Origin: Paenibacillus sp. BJ-4
Lineage (GTDB): Bacteria; Bacillota; Bacilli; Paenibacillales; Paenibacillaceae
Reading direction: 5' to 3'
Assembly: GCF_020404765.1 (NCBI RefSeq)
Contig: NZ_JAIVEM010000044.1
Location: forward strand, 124,001-188,000
Length of the DNA stretch: 64,000 bases
Below, one piece after another: positions 8,958 to 18,538 of the stretch. The notes under the pieces are model-generated. The model ran no database searches. It was not told the DNA's origin and saw only the letters and a program-made list of their open reading frames with translations. Numbering within the stretch: position 1 is the stretch's first letter; every line of letters begins with the position of its first letter. Both the position numbers and the translations under genes were made by a program.

Positions 8958-10775
8958 ATGAAAAGGTATATTCATAAAATCAAATATCAGGGTCTGTTCT
9001 TCAAAATATTTGTCGTTATGGTGGTCAGCATCACTGCGGTGTCGTTGCTGACCTCTTTGGTGACGATACGAATGTCTGAACGACTCTTTGCCGAGACATT
9101 CAGTATTACGAATGCCAAGGTACTCAGTCAGATTCAGTCCAGCTTTGAGTCCTTCAATGACTCAATTGTGAATGCCGTAACCCATGCCTCGGAAAACGGA
9201 ACGGTCAAAAGCTACCTGACTGGCGGCCAATCCGACTCCATTAACTCGGCACGCATCTACTTTGGTATGGCACAGCAGATGAAGCAGATTAAATCAAATG
9301 TCGACGCCTATGATGTCAGTGTAGCCGTAACCGGTATGAATGGCCGCAGCTTTTATTCTGACTCGTCCTACTGGCCGGTAACTGCGGAGGAGCTCAAAAA
9401 CAGTTTCATTACAGCCCGAAGCGCGGCACAGCCGACACAGCTTATGTATCAATTGGATACGGATCTATTGCGTCAGCAAATGAATAATAATACCGGACAG
9501 AAACCGACACCTTATATTATCGCCTCGAAGGCATTTATGGAGCGAACCAGCGGCACTTTATATGGCATGATCTACATTGCCATTCGCGAGCCGGAATTTC
9601 GCCGCTTCTATAACAACTTCACAAGCAACGGCAATGATGTGCTTATTTTGGACAAGTCTGGGCTCATCGTGTCGAGCAACCGTCAGGACTTAATCGGACA
9701 ACACTCCCGTGAGCTGCTGGGCTATGCGACAACAATCAATGAGCAAGGGCTAAATTACATGAATGCGAACGTGATGAACAAGGATAGTATCCTCCTTTCC
9801 AACTATATCCCTTCGTATGATTTTTATCTGGTTAACATGATCGACAGACAAACTGCGATTGGGCAGATTATTGACGTCAAATCCGTTGTATTCATCTGCA
9901 TTGCTATCGTGTTGATCGCTTTGCTGATTGTTTTTCTGATTTCCCGTCGCCTGGTTCGTTCACTGACTCGGCTGGTCAAGCAAATGTCGACGGTCCGCGA
10001 GAAAAATTTTGATAACTATCTCCCGGTGACGGGCAGCTATGAGGTCAGACAGTTGAGTCATGCCTACAATTACATGCTGGATGAGCTGAATGACTATATT
10101 CGCAAGCTGCTGGAGACGCAAAAAGAACAACGAAACGCAGAGCTTGCTGCGCTACAACGGCAGATCAATCCGCATTTTCTGTACAACACACTGGCTTCGA
10201 TCAAAATGCTGGTGCTCAAAGGAAACAAGGAAACCGCCGCCGAGACGATCAACGCACTCATTTCCCTACTGCAAAATACAATCAGTAACGTAAGCGAGAC
10301 GATCACGATTGAGCAGGAAATGGCCAACATGCAAAACTATGTGTTCATTAATCATGTGCGATATGGGCAGCGGGTACAGGTGAATTATTTTGTATCACCG
10401 GATTGTCTGGAATACCATGTGCCCAAGCTGATTATTCAGCCTTTTATCGAAAATTCTTTTTTCCATGCGTTTAATGAGAAAAATGCAGGTCACATCTATA
10501 TATTGGTGTCCAAAACAGAGGATACATTGATCTGCGAGGTGGTAGACGATGGAGACGGTATGGATTTGGACGGGCATACGGCAAAGGACGGACTGCCCAA
10601 TCCTAAGAGCAAGCGCCAATTGTTCACTGGCATCGGCATCCAGAATGTACACAACCGCATTACCCTTCTGTATGGAGAAGAGTATGGCGTGACCATCTCC
10701 AGCAAAAAAGGCGAAGGCACCAAAGTGAAAATGACACTGCCATTGATCGTAAAACCCGCCCCTCCTATCTTATAA
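8958..10775 (+). CDS. YesM-type membrane sensor histidine kinase
   Basis: Membrane sensor that would autophosphorylate on His and pass the phosphate to the YesN-type regulator just upstream. It has a transmembrane helix near residues 15-37, an extracytoplasmic sensing region of about 270 residues, a second helix (VVFICIAIVLIALLIVFL, about 310), a HAMP linker, the His_kinase motif NPHFLYN (about 403) and a HATPase domain with N-box QPFIENSFFHAF and the G-box TGIGIQNVHNRI. This is the standard architecture of kinases that sense sugars or oligosaccharides outside the cell. The ABC importer and beta-galactosidase downstream suggest a galactose-containing oligosaccharide as cue, which is inference from position. 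Confidence 0.92.
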   Translation: MKRYIHKIKYQGLFFKIFVVMVVSITAVSLLTSLVTIRMSERLFAETFSITNAKVLSQIQSSFESFNDSIVNAVTHASENGTVKSYLTGGQSDSINSARIYFGMAQQMKQIKSNVDAYDVSVAVTGMNGRSFYSDSSYWPVTAEELKNSFITARSAAQPTQLMYQLDTDLLRQQMNNNTGQKPTPYIIASKAFMERTSGTLYGMIYIAIREPEFRRFYNNFTSNGNDVLILDKSGLIVSSNRQDLIGQHSRELLGYATTINEQGLNYMNANVMNKDSILLSNYIPSYDFYLVNMIDRQTAIGQIIDVKSVVFICIAIVLIALLIVFLISRRLVRSLTRLVKQMSTVREKNFDNYLPVTGSYEVRQLSHAYNYMLDELNDYIRKLLETQKEQRNAELAALQRQINPHFLYNTLASIKMLVLKGNKETAAETINALISLLQNTISNVSETITIEQEMANMQNYVFINHVRYGQRVQVNYFVSPDCLEYHVPKLIIQPFIENSFFHAFNEKNAGHIYILVSKTEDTLICEVVDDGDGMDLDGHTAKDGLPNPKSKRQLFTGIGIQNVHNRITLLYGEEYGVTISSKKGEGTKVKMTLPLIVKPAPPIL

Positions 10776-10780
10776 AAAAT

Positions 10781-10976
10781 ATAGGCTGAACTTAAGACAA
10801 AGAAGGTGGAACAAGAACGGAGTGGGCGGAATGGTGCTGTACAAGCGTAGCGGTCGCCTTTGTATCCAGATTTCAACCTTATATAATTTGAATAAAGAAA
10901 TCTGGATACAACAGCGATGCGAAGCACCATCCGACCGCGTAGTGGCGCTTCGTGTATAACTTTAGTTCAACCTAAA
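10781..10976. repeat. Nested inverted-repeat element of about 195 bp (MITE-like)
   Basis: Three nested pairs of inverted repeats share one centre. The outer arms are TAGGCTGAACTTAAG (near 10783) and its imperfect complement CTTTAGTTCAACCTA (near 10958-10973). The middle arms are ATGGTGCT at 10831-10838 and AGCACCAT at 10923-10930. The inner arms are a perfect 15-bp pair, TTGTATCCAGATTTC at 10860-10874 and its complement at 10897-10911. The element has no coding capacity worth noting and fills the gap between the sensor kinase and the binding-protein gene. It has the form of a miniature inverted-repeat element or a long folded RNA; no target-site duplication could be fixed. Confidence 0.65.
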
Positions 10977-11110
10977 AAAAGTACCTAAATCCAAGGAAAG
11001 TGCAAATGTAAGCGGTGCCTTTTTTGATAAATGATAATAATAAGACAAATCCGTATAAAGATATTCCTAACTGCGAGCAAAGCAAGGATGATACACTAGA
11101 TTCACAAACA

Positions 11111-11125
11111 AGGTAACCGCTTTCA
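11111..11125 (+). promoter_or_regulatory. Candidate cre (CcpA) site upstream of the sugar-import operon
   Basis: AGGTAACCGCTTTCA fits the cre consensus WTGNAANCGNWNNCA at all but one fixed position. It lies about 50 nt before the binding-protein start codon, where CcpA would block transcription when a preferred sugar is present. Confidence 0.45.
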
Positions 11126-11176
11126 ATAAGTTTTAAATGATTAGCACGTATAAAAAAAGAGTAGGGGTTGAACAAA

Positions 11177-12466
11177 ATGAAAAAAGTGTCTTTCCTTTTG
11201 CTGATCGCAAGCTTGATCTTGCTGTCTGCGTGTTCCAGCAATTCTGAGAAAGCAGCTACGACCACAGATTCAGGCAAAAAAGAAATTACCGTCTGGGCTT
11301 GGGACCCGAACTTCAATATCGCGGCCCTGAAACTGGCAAAAGATCGCTATGTTGCCAAACATCCTGATGTAAACGTAAACATTGTTGAATATGCTCAAAA
11401 TGATATCGTACAAAAAATGAATGCCGGTCTTAACTCCGGTTCTACCAAAGGATTGCCTAACGTGGTCCTGATCGAGGATTACCGGGCACAAAACTTCCTG
11501 CAAGCTTATCCGGATTCTTTCCATGATATGAGCAGCTCGATCAAGGCATCCGACTTTGCTGATTATAAAATCGGACCAACCAGCTACAATGGCAAGCAGT
11601 ATGGTGTTCCATTCGACTCCGGTGTTATGGGTTTGTATGTAAGAACAGACTATCTGGAGCAAGCTGGCTACAAAGTAGCTGACCTGACCAATATTGATTG
11701 GGACAAATTCATTGAAATTGGTAAAGCCGTAAAACAAAAAACAGGTAAAGAAATGCTTACTCAAGATCCGAACGACCTCGGTCTAATCCGTGGTATGATC
11801 CAATCCGCAGGTTCATGGTACCTGAAAGAAGACGGTAAAACACCAAACCTGGCAGGTAATCCTGCTCTGAAAGAAGCGCTCTTGACGTACAAATCCTTGT
11901 TCGACGCAAATATTGTTAAAATGAATGCCGACTGGAGTCAATTCCTGGCAGCCTTCAATAGCGGTGCAGTTGCTTCCGTACCTACGGGTAACTGGATTAC
12001 GCCTTCGATCAAAGCAGAAGCTTCACAATCAGGTAAATGGGCCGTTGTTCCTTTCCCTAAATTAAAAAATGTACCTGAATCCGTGAATGCTTCCAGCCTC
12101 GGCGGCAGCTCCTGGTATGTCCTCAACTCGGACGGTCAAGATACAGCTGCTGATTTCCTGAAAGAAACCTTCGGCTCAGACCAAGAGCTGTATCAAGATA
12201 TGCTAAGCAAAATCGGAATTGTCGGTTCATTAAATGCAGCTTCCAGCGGTAAAGCTTATGACGTGGCAGATCCATACTTCGGTGGCGACAAAGTCTTCAA
12301 GAAATTCGCAGACTGGACCAAACAAGTTCCAAAAGTCAATTATGGCCTGCACACTTATGCCATTGAGGATATCATGACCGTTGAAATTCAAAACTATCTG
12401 AACGGCAAAGATGTAGACGCAGTTCTGAAAGATGCTCAAGGACAAGCAGAAGCACAGCTTAAATAA
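11177..12466 (+). CDS. ABC transporter sugar-binding lipoprotein
   Basis: Captures a sugar or oligosaccharide outside the membrane and delivers it to the two permeases encoded next. The N-terminus is a lipoprotein signal (hydrophobic core, lipobox LSACSS, lipidated Cys at about 20). The rest is a family 1 extracellular solute-binding protein; typical segments are EITVWAWDPNF, YGVPFDSGVMGLYVRTDYLEQAGY and PTGNWITPSI. ATG at 11177 is preferred over an in-frame TTG 9 nt earlier because it has the right spacing from AGTAGGGG. The operon continues with permeases and beta-galactosidase; no ATPase gene is present, so a shared MsmX/UgpC-type ATPase elsewhere is expected. Confidence 0.92.
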   Translation: MKKVSFLLLIASLILLSACSSNSEKAATTTDSGKKEITVWAWDPNFNIAALKLAKDRYVAKHPDVNVNIVEYAQNDIVQKMNAGLNSGSTKGLPNVVLIEDYRAQNFLQAYPDSFHDMSSSIKASDFADYKIGPTSYNGKQYGVPFDSGVMGLYVRTDYLEQAGYKVADLTNIDWDKFIEIGKAVKQKTGKEMLTQDPNDLGLIRGMIQSAGSWYLKEDGKTPNLAGNPALKEALLTYKSLFDANIVKMNADWSQFLAAFNSGAVASVPTGNWITPSIKAEASQSGKWAVVPFPKLKNVPESVNASSLGGSSWYVLNSDGQDTAADFLKETFGSDQELYQDMLSKIGIVGSLNAASSGKAYDVADPYFGGDKVFKKFADWTKQVPKVNYGLHTYAIEDIMTVEIQNYLNGKDVDAVLKDAQGQAEAQLK

Positions 12467-12511
12467 GACAGTCCATCTAGCCAAGGCTAAACAATAAAAC
12501 GATAAGCACTT

Positions 12512-12541
12512 AAAACCTTGGGCTTGCGAGTTCAAGGTTTT
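12512..12541 (+). promoter_or_regulatory. Intercistronic hairpin after the binding-protein gene
   Basis: AAAACCTTG / CAAGGTTTT arms with a 12-nt loop lie between the binding-protein stop and the first permease. Such structures often give partial termination or protect the upstream mRNA, so that binding protein is made in excess over permease. Confidence 0.55.
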
Positions 12542-12562
12542 AATGCTGCATAGGGAGTTGAT

Positions 12563-13465
12563 ATGGTTATGAAGACAGCCGCACCTAAAATGACTACAAC
12601 ACGTCTCAAAGCAGGTATGACAGGATGGTTGTTCATATCCATCGCAGTGATCATGATTGCAGCCTTTTATTTCTACCCGATGATTCAGGCACTTATCTTG
12701 TCCTTCAAGACAGGTACAGGTTCTAATCTCACCTTCAACGGCATTGATAACTACAAGCGTCTGTTCACCGATAAAATGTTTATAACTGCTGTGAAGAATA
12801 CATTTATCTATTTAATTTTCCAGGTACCTTTGATGGTTATTCTGGCACTGTTCATTTCGGTATTGCTGAATGATAAAAATCTGAAATTCAAGGGCTTTTT
12901 CCGCACAGCCATCTTCTTGCCTTGTATTACATCACTGGTAGCCTATTCCGTTGTGTTCAAATATCTGTTCTCGGCTGACGGTCTGGTAAATTCCTTATTG
13001 CTGAATCTGCACGTGATTGGCACGCCGATCCAATGGATTACAGACCCCTTCTGGGCCAAAGTCACGATTATTATCGCGATCACATGGCGCTGGACTGGCT
13101 ACAATATGATCTTTTACCTGTCCGGTCTCCAGAATATTGACAGCTCCATCTATGAAGCAGCCCGAATTGACGGTGCTTCTCCGATCCGGCAGTTTTTCAG
13201 CATTACCGTTCCACTGCTTAAACCGATTATCCTGTTCACCTCGATTACATCGACCATAGGCACACTCCAGCTCTTTGATGAAATTATGAATATTACCAAG
13301 GGTGGACCGGGTAACGCGACATCTTCTATTTCGCAATATATTTACAACCTGTCCTTCAAGTATTCATCCGACTTTGGTTATGCGGCGACCGTATCCTACT
13401 CCATCGTCATTATGATCATTACCTTGTCGATTATCCAGTTCAAAGTGGCAGGTGAGAAAAAATGA
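12563..13465 (+). CDS. Sugar ABC transporter permease, first subunit (MalF/LacF type)
   Basis: Integral membrane subunit of the importer. It shows six or so hydrophobic segments starting with WLFISIAVIMIAAFYFYP, and the EAA loop YEAARIDGASPIRQFFSITVPLLKP near residues 195-225, which docks the ATPase. The length (300 aa) is usual for the MalF/LacF group without an extra periplasmic loop. Start ATG follows GGGAG by 5 nt; an ATG two codons later is an alternative. Its stop overlaps the start of the next permease, indicating translational coupling. Confidence 0.93.
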   Translation: MVMKTAAPKMTTTRLKAGMTGWLFISIAVIMIAAFYFYPMIQALILSFKTGTGSNLTFNGIDNYKRLFTDKMFITAVKNTFIYLIFQVPLMVILALFISVLLNDKNLKFKGFFRTAIFLPCITSLVAYSVVFKYLFSADGLVNSLLLNLHVIGTPIQWITDPFWAKVTIIIAITWRWTGYNMIFYLSGLQNIDSSIYEAARIDGASPIRQFFSITVPLLKPIILFTSITSTIGTLQLFDEIMNITKGGPGNATSSISQYIYNLSFKYSSDFGYAATVSYSIVIMIITLSIIQFKVAGEKK

Positions 13466-14286
13466 TGAAAACGAAAAGATTGTTTACGTATGCGTTTCTG
13501 ATCATTGTGTCATTCGTTTCCATTTTCCCGTTCCTGTGGATGCTATCCAGCTCCACCAACCTGTCGGTCGATGTGACGAAAGGCAAGCTTCTGCCCGGCT
13601 CTCATCTAATGGATAACATGCACAGCCTGCTAGAAAAGGTGGATATCGTGACGGCGCTAAGTAATTCGGCCAAAATCTCCATTTCTACTACACTGCTGGC
13701 TATGCTGATTGCATCCCTGGCCGGCTATGGTTTTGAAATTTACAGAAGTAAAGCGAAAGACGTTGTCTTCAATATCCTGCTGATGTCGATGATGATTCCG
13801 TTTGCGGCAATCATGATTCCGCTCTACCGGATGTTCGGCAGTGTTTCTAATGTCATTCCCTGGATCGGTATTGATACCCTTTCATCTGTCGTCATCCCAA
13901 CCGTAACTACGGCGTTCCTGATCTTCTTTTTCCGTCAAAGCACCAAGATGTTTCCGAAGGATCTGCTGGAAGCAGGTCGTATGGATGGATTGTCCGAGCT
14001 GGGTCTGTTCTTCCGAGTATACATGCCTACGATGAAAACAACCTATGCCGCTGCCGCAATCATCACGTTCATGTCGAGCTGGAACAACTACCTTTGGCCT
14101 CTGATCGTGCTGCAAACGCCGGAGAACCAAACCATCCCGCTGTTGATCTCGAATCTGGGTTCCAGTTATTCACCTGATTACGGTGTAATCATGATCGCTA
14201 TCGTCCTGTCCACATTGCCGACTGCACTGGTATTCTTCTTGATGCAGAAGCATTTTGTCGCAGGTATGGTGGGCTCGGTCAAATAA
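13462..14286 (+). CDS. Sugar ABC transporter permease, second subunit (MalG/LacG type)
   Basis: Second membrane subunit of the importer, 274 residues with about six transmembrane helices. The EAA loop is LLEAGRMDGLSELGLFFRVYMPTMK, and the C-terminal end (FFLMQKHFVAGMVGSVK) is the classic MalG-type ending. The ATGA overlap with the preceding permease gene shows tight coupling. The heterodimer with the preceding permease would transport galactosides or related oligosaccharides for the downstream beta-galactosidase; the substrate is inferred from context only. Confidence 0.93.
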   Translation: MMKTKRLFTYAFLIIVSFVSIFPFLWMLSSSTNLSVDVTKGKLLPGSHLMDNMHSLLEKVDIVTALSNSAKISISTTLLAMLIASLAGYGFEIYRSKAKDVVFNILLMSMMIPFAAIMIPLYRMFGSVSNVIPWIGIDTLSSVVIPTVTTAFLIFFFRQSTKMFPKDLLEAGRMDGLSELGLFFRVYMPTMKTTYAAAAIITFMSSWNNYLWPLIVLQTPENQTIPLLISNLGSSYSPDYGVIMIAIVLSTLPTALVFFLMQKHFVAGMVGSVK

Positions 14287-14338
14287 CGGGTTGCTGGAAA
14301 ATATCTTCATTTCATTTTAAAAATAAGGAGTGTTCGCC

Positions 14339-17300
14339 TTGACCATCCATACCCCTAGTCTGGACTGGCTCACCGATGTGACCAAGTTCGCGGTAAATCG
14401 GCTGCCAGCCTATTCCGATCATAAATATTACGCCACACTTCAGGAAGCGGAGCACCAGGCCGATATGGCCTGGCGCCATAGCCTGACTGGAAGCTGGAAG
14501 TTCAACTATGCAGCAAATCCAGCCAGTCGGCCGGTGGAATTCTATGCTCCCGAGTTTGAGTATGGCGGCTGGAGCGATATTCAGGTACCGGGTCACATTC
14601 AGACACAAGGCTTCGGCCAAATGCAGTACGTGAATACGATGTATCCGTGGGATGGACATTCGGACGTTCGCCCACCGCATATTCCTGAGGATCACAACCC
14701 GGTAGGGAGCTATATTAAAAGCTTTGTTTTGCCGGAAAATTTGGCTTTCGACGCGCAGCCTGTGTTTATTTCTTTTCAGGGTGTCGAGTCGGCTTTTTAT
14801 GTATGGTTAAACGGTCATTTTGTCGGCTACAGCGAGGATAGCTTTACACCGTCTGATTTTGAACTGACCCCGTTCCTGCAAGCCGGCGAAAACAAGCTGG
14901 CGGTAGAGGTATATCAAAGAAGTACAGGAGCGTGGCTGGAGGATCAGGACTTCTGGCGTTTTTCTGGCATTTTCAGAGACGTATATCTGTACACGATCCC
15001 TCGTGTTCACGTACGTGACCTGCATGTGAAGGCCGATTTGGATGCCTCCTACACCCAGGGCCTGCTGGAGCTGGAGCTGACCTTGGAAAAAGCAGTAGCA
15101 GCCTATGCAGCCGTCGATGTCAAAGATGCTGCGGGCCAAATTGTAGCTTCTTTGAAGGCGGATTTTACAGATGGCAAGGCTTCTCTGTCGGCAACACTGG
15201 ATCAAGTCCAGTGCTGGAGCGCGGAAAAACCTTATTTGTACACGGTGTTCATCCAAATTTATGAGGCTAATGGATCGCTCGTAGAGGTCATTCCGCAAAA
15301 GATCGGCTTCCGCAGATTCGAGATGATCAACAAGGTCATGCATCTGAACGGCAAACGGATCGTCTTCAAGGGTGTGAACCGACATGAATTTAACGCCCGC
15401 ACCGGGCGTGCGATTTCTCGTGAAGATATGCTGTGGGATATCCGAACGCTCAAGCAGAACAATATGAACGCGGTCCGTACCTCTCATTATCCGAATCAGA
15501 CCCTGTGGTATGAGCTGTGTGATGAGTACGGGGTATATGTGATTGACGAAATGAATCTGGAGACACATGGCTCCTGGCAGAAACTTGGCGCAGTTGAGCC
15601 TTCCTGGAATATCCCCGCCAATCTGCCCGAGTGGCAGGATATCGTCATGGATCGTGCCATTTCCATGCTGGAACGGGATAAAAACCATCCGTCCATTCTG
15701 ATCTGGTCCTGCGGCAATGAATCGTATGCTGGTGAAGTGCTGCGCAATGTAGCCAACTATTTCCGAGCTGCCGACCCAAGCCGTCTGGTGCACTACGAAG
15801 GCGTGTTCCACAACCGCACGTACGATGATACCAGCGATATGGAGAGCCGAATGTACGCCAAGCCCGCAGATATCGAGCAGTATCTGAACAACAATCCGCA
15901 AAAGCCGTATATCAGCTGCGAGTATATGCACGCGATGGGTAATTCCGTAGGCGGTATGCACAAATATACCGAGCTGGAGCACAAATACGAGCTGTATCAG
16001 GGCGGTTTTATTTGGGATTACATTGATCAGGCGGTCATGAAAAAAGATCGCTACGGACGCGAGTACCTCGCGATCGGCGGCGACTTTGACGACCGGGCAA
16101 CAGACTATGGCTTCTGTACGGACGGAATTGTCTATGCGGACCGGAAGGTTTCACCGAAGATGCAGGAGGTCAAATTCCTGTACCAGAATCTAAAGCTCAC
16201 TCCTGATCGGGGCGGCGTGGCCATTCGCAACGAGAACCTGTTTGAGGGAACGAGCGACTACGAGCTTGTATACTGTCTGCTGCATGAAGGCCGGGAAATC
16301 GCACGAAATGCCATTCATGTGGATGTAGCGGCTCAGACAGAAGCCTATATTCCACTGACGTTCCCGAGTACGGACGGGAAGCCCGGGGAATATGTCATTC
16401 ACACGGCGCTTGTTTTGAAGGAAGCTACGCTTTGGGCTGAGGCCGGGCATGAAGTAGCCTTCGGACAGCATATTTTCATCGTGGAAGATCCAAATCCACT
16501 GAAAGCCCCTATAGGCGGAACCCTGCGATTGGTGCATGGCGATGTGAACATCGGCGTTCACGGCACAGATTTCAGTATCATGTTCTCCAAAGGAGCAGGC
16601 AGCCTGACCTCGCTGCGTTACGCCGGGCGTGAGATGATCGCTATGCCTCCGGCTCCATTGTTCTGGCGTGCAACTACAGACAATGATCGGGGAACCGCAC
16701 TGGGCTTTGAAGCTGGTGGCTGGTTTGCTGCCAGCCTGACGCGTAGATGTGTAGGCATCGAAGTCACGGAAGAACAAACAGACCGTGTGACCGTTACATT
16801 CCGCTACACGCTAAGCATTCATGCAGACGTACAGATAACGGTAGCCTATACCGTCTTTGGCGATGGCAGTCTGAACGTAAAATCCACCTATGAAGGCGTA
16901 TCAGGACTACCTAATCTGCCGATCTTTGCCCTTTCGTTCAAGGTTCCGGCGGATTACCGCCATCTGGACTGGTACGCAATGGGACCGGATGAGAATTACA
17001 TCGACCGTGCCTTCGGCGCAAGACTCGGCATATTCCGCAACGAAGCTGCGGATAACGTATCCGGGTATGTCGTGCCACAGGAATCCGGTAACCGTACAGG
17101 CGTACGCCGTGTCGATATTACCGACGATTCTCAGCGAGGCATTCGCATTACTGCACCGGCAACCGCGCCTGTGGAATGCAACATTTCACCGTATACGGCA
17201 TTTGAACTGGAAAGTGCATACCATCAGTATGAGCTGCCAAACGTCTACTACACCGTCGTCACCGTAGCCGGCAAGCAAATGGGCGTAGGTGGCGACGACA

Positions 17301-17383
17301 GCTGGGGGGCCCCCGTACATGAGGAATACCAAATTTCAGCCGCTCAAAAGCTGGAGTTTGAATTTACTGTGCAACGGGTGTAA
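14339..17383 (+). CDS. lacZ: Beta-galactosidase, GH2 family
   Basis: Cytoplasmic hydrolase for terminal beta-galactosides, presumably acting on what the upstream importer brings in. The GH2 layout is complete: N-terminal sugar-binding jelly roll (from about 40), Ig-like domain, TIM barrel, and C-terminal beta-galactosidase small chain. Catalytic residues are visible as the acid/base Glu in IWSCGNESYAGE (about 459) and the nucleophile in SCEYMHAMGNS (about 528). I chose the TTG at 14339 because it stands 8 nt from AAGGAG; the GTG three codons earlier overlaps that site. There is no signal peptide. The roughly 1014-residue length matches E. coli LacZ-type enzymes. It is the last gene of the ABC operon and ends at a strong terminator. 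Confidence 0.95.
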   Translation: MTIHTPSLDWLTDVTKFAVNRLPAYSDHKYYATLQEAEHQADMAWRHSLTGSWKFNYAANPASRPVEFYAPEFEYGGWSDIQVPGHIQTQGFGQMQYVNTMYPWDGHSDVRPPHIPEDHNPVGSYIKSFVLPENLAFDAQPVFISFQGVESAFYVWLNGHFVGYSEDSFTPSDFELTPFLQAGENKLAVEVYQRSTGAWLEDQDFWRFSGIFRDVYLYTIPRVHVRDLHVKADLDASYTQGLLELELTLEKAVAAYAAVDVKDAAGQIVASLKADFTDGKASLSATLDQVQCWSAEKPYLYTVFIQIYEANGSLVEVIPQKIGFRRFEMINKVMHLNGKRIVFKGVNRHEFNARTGRAISREDMLWDIRTLKQNNMNAVRTSHYPNQTLWYELCDEYGVYVIDEMNLETHGSWQKLGAVEPSWNIPANLPEWQDIVMDRAISMLERDKNHPSILIWSCGNESYAGEVLRNVANYFRAADPSRLVHYEGVFHNRTYDDTSDMESRMYAKPADIEQYLNNNPQKPYISCEYMHAMGNSVGGMHKYTELEHKYELYQGGFIWDYIDQAVMKKDRYGREYLAIGGDFDDRATDYGFCTDGIVYADRKVSPKMQEVKFLYQNLKLTPDRGGVAIRNENLFEGTSDYELVYCLLHEGREIARNAIHVDVAAQTEAYIPLTFPSTDGKPGEYVIHTALVLKEATLWAEAGHEVAFGQHIFIVEDPNPLKAPIGGTLRLVHGDVNIGVHGTDFSIMFSKGAGSLTSLRYAGREMIAMPPAPLFWRATTDNDRGTALGFEAGGWFAASLTRRCVGIEVTEEQTDRVTVTFRYTLSIHADVQITVAYTVFGDGSLNVKSTYEGVSGLPNLPIFALSFKVPADYRHLDWYAMGPDENYIDRAFGARLGIFRNEAADNVSGYVVPQESGNRTGVRRVDITDDSQRGIRITAPATAPVECNISPYTAFELESAYHQYELPNVYYTVVTVAGKQMGVGGDDSWGAPVHEEYQISAAQKLEFEFTVQRV

Positions 17384-17429
17384 ATAAGCTCACCGTATAT
17401 ATATTCAAGATAAGCCTGATGCAACAAGC

Positions 17430-17475
17430 TAAGCCCTCCCGATGCTTCTCATGAGAGAAGCATCGGGAGGGCTTT
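17430..17475. terminator. Strong bidirectional terminator between lacZ and the DUF1963 gene
   Basis: A perfect stem of about 20 bp (AAGCCCTCCCGATGC and its complement GCATCGGGAGGGCTT) with an ATGA loop lies between convergent genes. Confidence 0.9.
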
Positions 17476-17485
17476 ATACATTCGA

Positions 17486-18424
17486 TTAGCTGGTAGCCAG
17501 ATTGACATACGTTCGCGTGAAATCAAGGTTTTGCAAATCTTTTTTATCCATGAAAAATTCCAAATATCCTGCGTCCCACCAGCACATGCCGACCTCGTCC
17601 AAAGAAGAAACGGAGAGCAGAACGTGCCAATCTTCTGAAGCCTTGTCGTGCTTTTCCCGGTTCGTCTGGTATTCTTGCAGCTGAGGCAGCACTTCAGATC
17701 GTAAATGCTCCGCGTACTCTGTACTTCCCCTGTGCATGGCCTGCTCGACTTCCTTATGGATCTGGCTCTCACTCTTATGCCAGTTAAACAGAAGACCCTC
17801 CAGCCCGTTTCGGCACAGATAGGCATCCCGCCGGGTGTTCCCGGCAAAAGACTGATGCTGCCCCCACACCGTATCACTATGCTCGCATAAAAGCTCATAA
17901 AGCTCCTCATGCTCATCTAATAGAATATCTGCCGTCTCACTCTCCGACGGCACCGTCAAGATCGGCTGAAAAGAAATTGCACAAGATGTGAAATCCCTGT
18001 CCTCGGCACATACTTCAACCTTCCCAGTCGGTGGCAAGGTTTTCTTCAAAGCGCTGCTGTCACCGTTATAGTAAAAGATTTTATGGTCAATATCATAGGC
18101 GGGCTCATCCACTCCAAGGAAAAAATAAAGGATTCCCTGCTCGGGCAACCCCTTGAATGGAGAAAAAGGCATTTCGCCCAAATTGATTTGAGCAATAAAC
18201 GTATAATATTCCCCGTCTGAATCACACGGCCACTCGATCGAGGGTGGCAAATCCGGGTAGCCAGCGATTCGGCTATTGCCAATACGCTCATAGTTCTCTT
18301 CATGTTCGATATGAAATTGTATTGCAGCCCCAGCCTCTCGATAGATCACTTCTTTTAATTGCTCATCCAGTGCATGGTCTTCCAATATTCGAGTCAGTTC
18401 ATTCTTTAGTGGTGGTTGTAGCAT
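17486..18424 (-). CDS. YwqG-like DUF1963 protein
   Basis: A 312-residue cytoplasmic protein of the DUF1963 (YwqG) family, function unknown. Characteristic segments are AGYPDLPPSIEWP near residue 55, FIAQINLGEMP, GILYFFLGVDEPAYD, and the acidic aromatic end with WHVLLSVSSLDEVGMCWWDAGYLEFFMDKKDL. ATG follows AAGGGGC by 7 nt. It is transcribed alone and convergently with lacZ. The family is common in Bacillota and is sometimes found near polymorphic toxins, but none is seen here, so no role is proposed. Confidence 0.85.
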   Translation of the reverse strand: MLQPPLKNELTRILEDHALDEQLKEVIYREAGAAIQFHIEHEENYERIGNSRIAGYPDLPPSIEWPCDSDGEYYTFIAQINLGEMPFSPFKGLPEQGILYFFLGVDEPAYDIDHKIFYYNGDSSALKKTLPPTGKVEVCAEDRDFTSCAISFQPILTVPSESETADILLDEHEELYELLCEHSDTVWGQHQSFAGNTRRDAYLCRNGLEGLLFNWHKSESQIHKEVEQAMHRGSTEYAEHLRSEVLPQLQEYQTNREKHDKASEDWHVLLSVSSLDEVGMCWWDAGYLEFFMDKKDLQNLDFTRTYVNLATS

Positions 18425-18538
18425 CTCGCTTGCCCCTTTTTATCAGTGTATTATGTATTGATTGCTCTCATTTAATCTCTTAAATCAGATTATCAAATTA
18501 CAGTCTGATAAGCCATGCCTCCCGTGAAGCGGAATAGA

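Noticed and set aside
14807-15982. A 391-codon open frame antisense to the beta-galactosidase gene
   Set aside because: Fully inside the GH2 gene, with no ribosome binding site and a protein composition unlike a real one.
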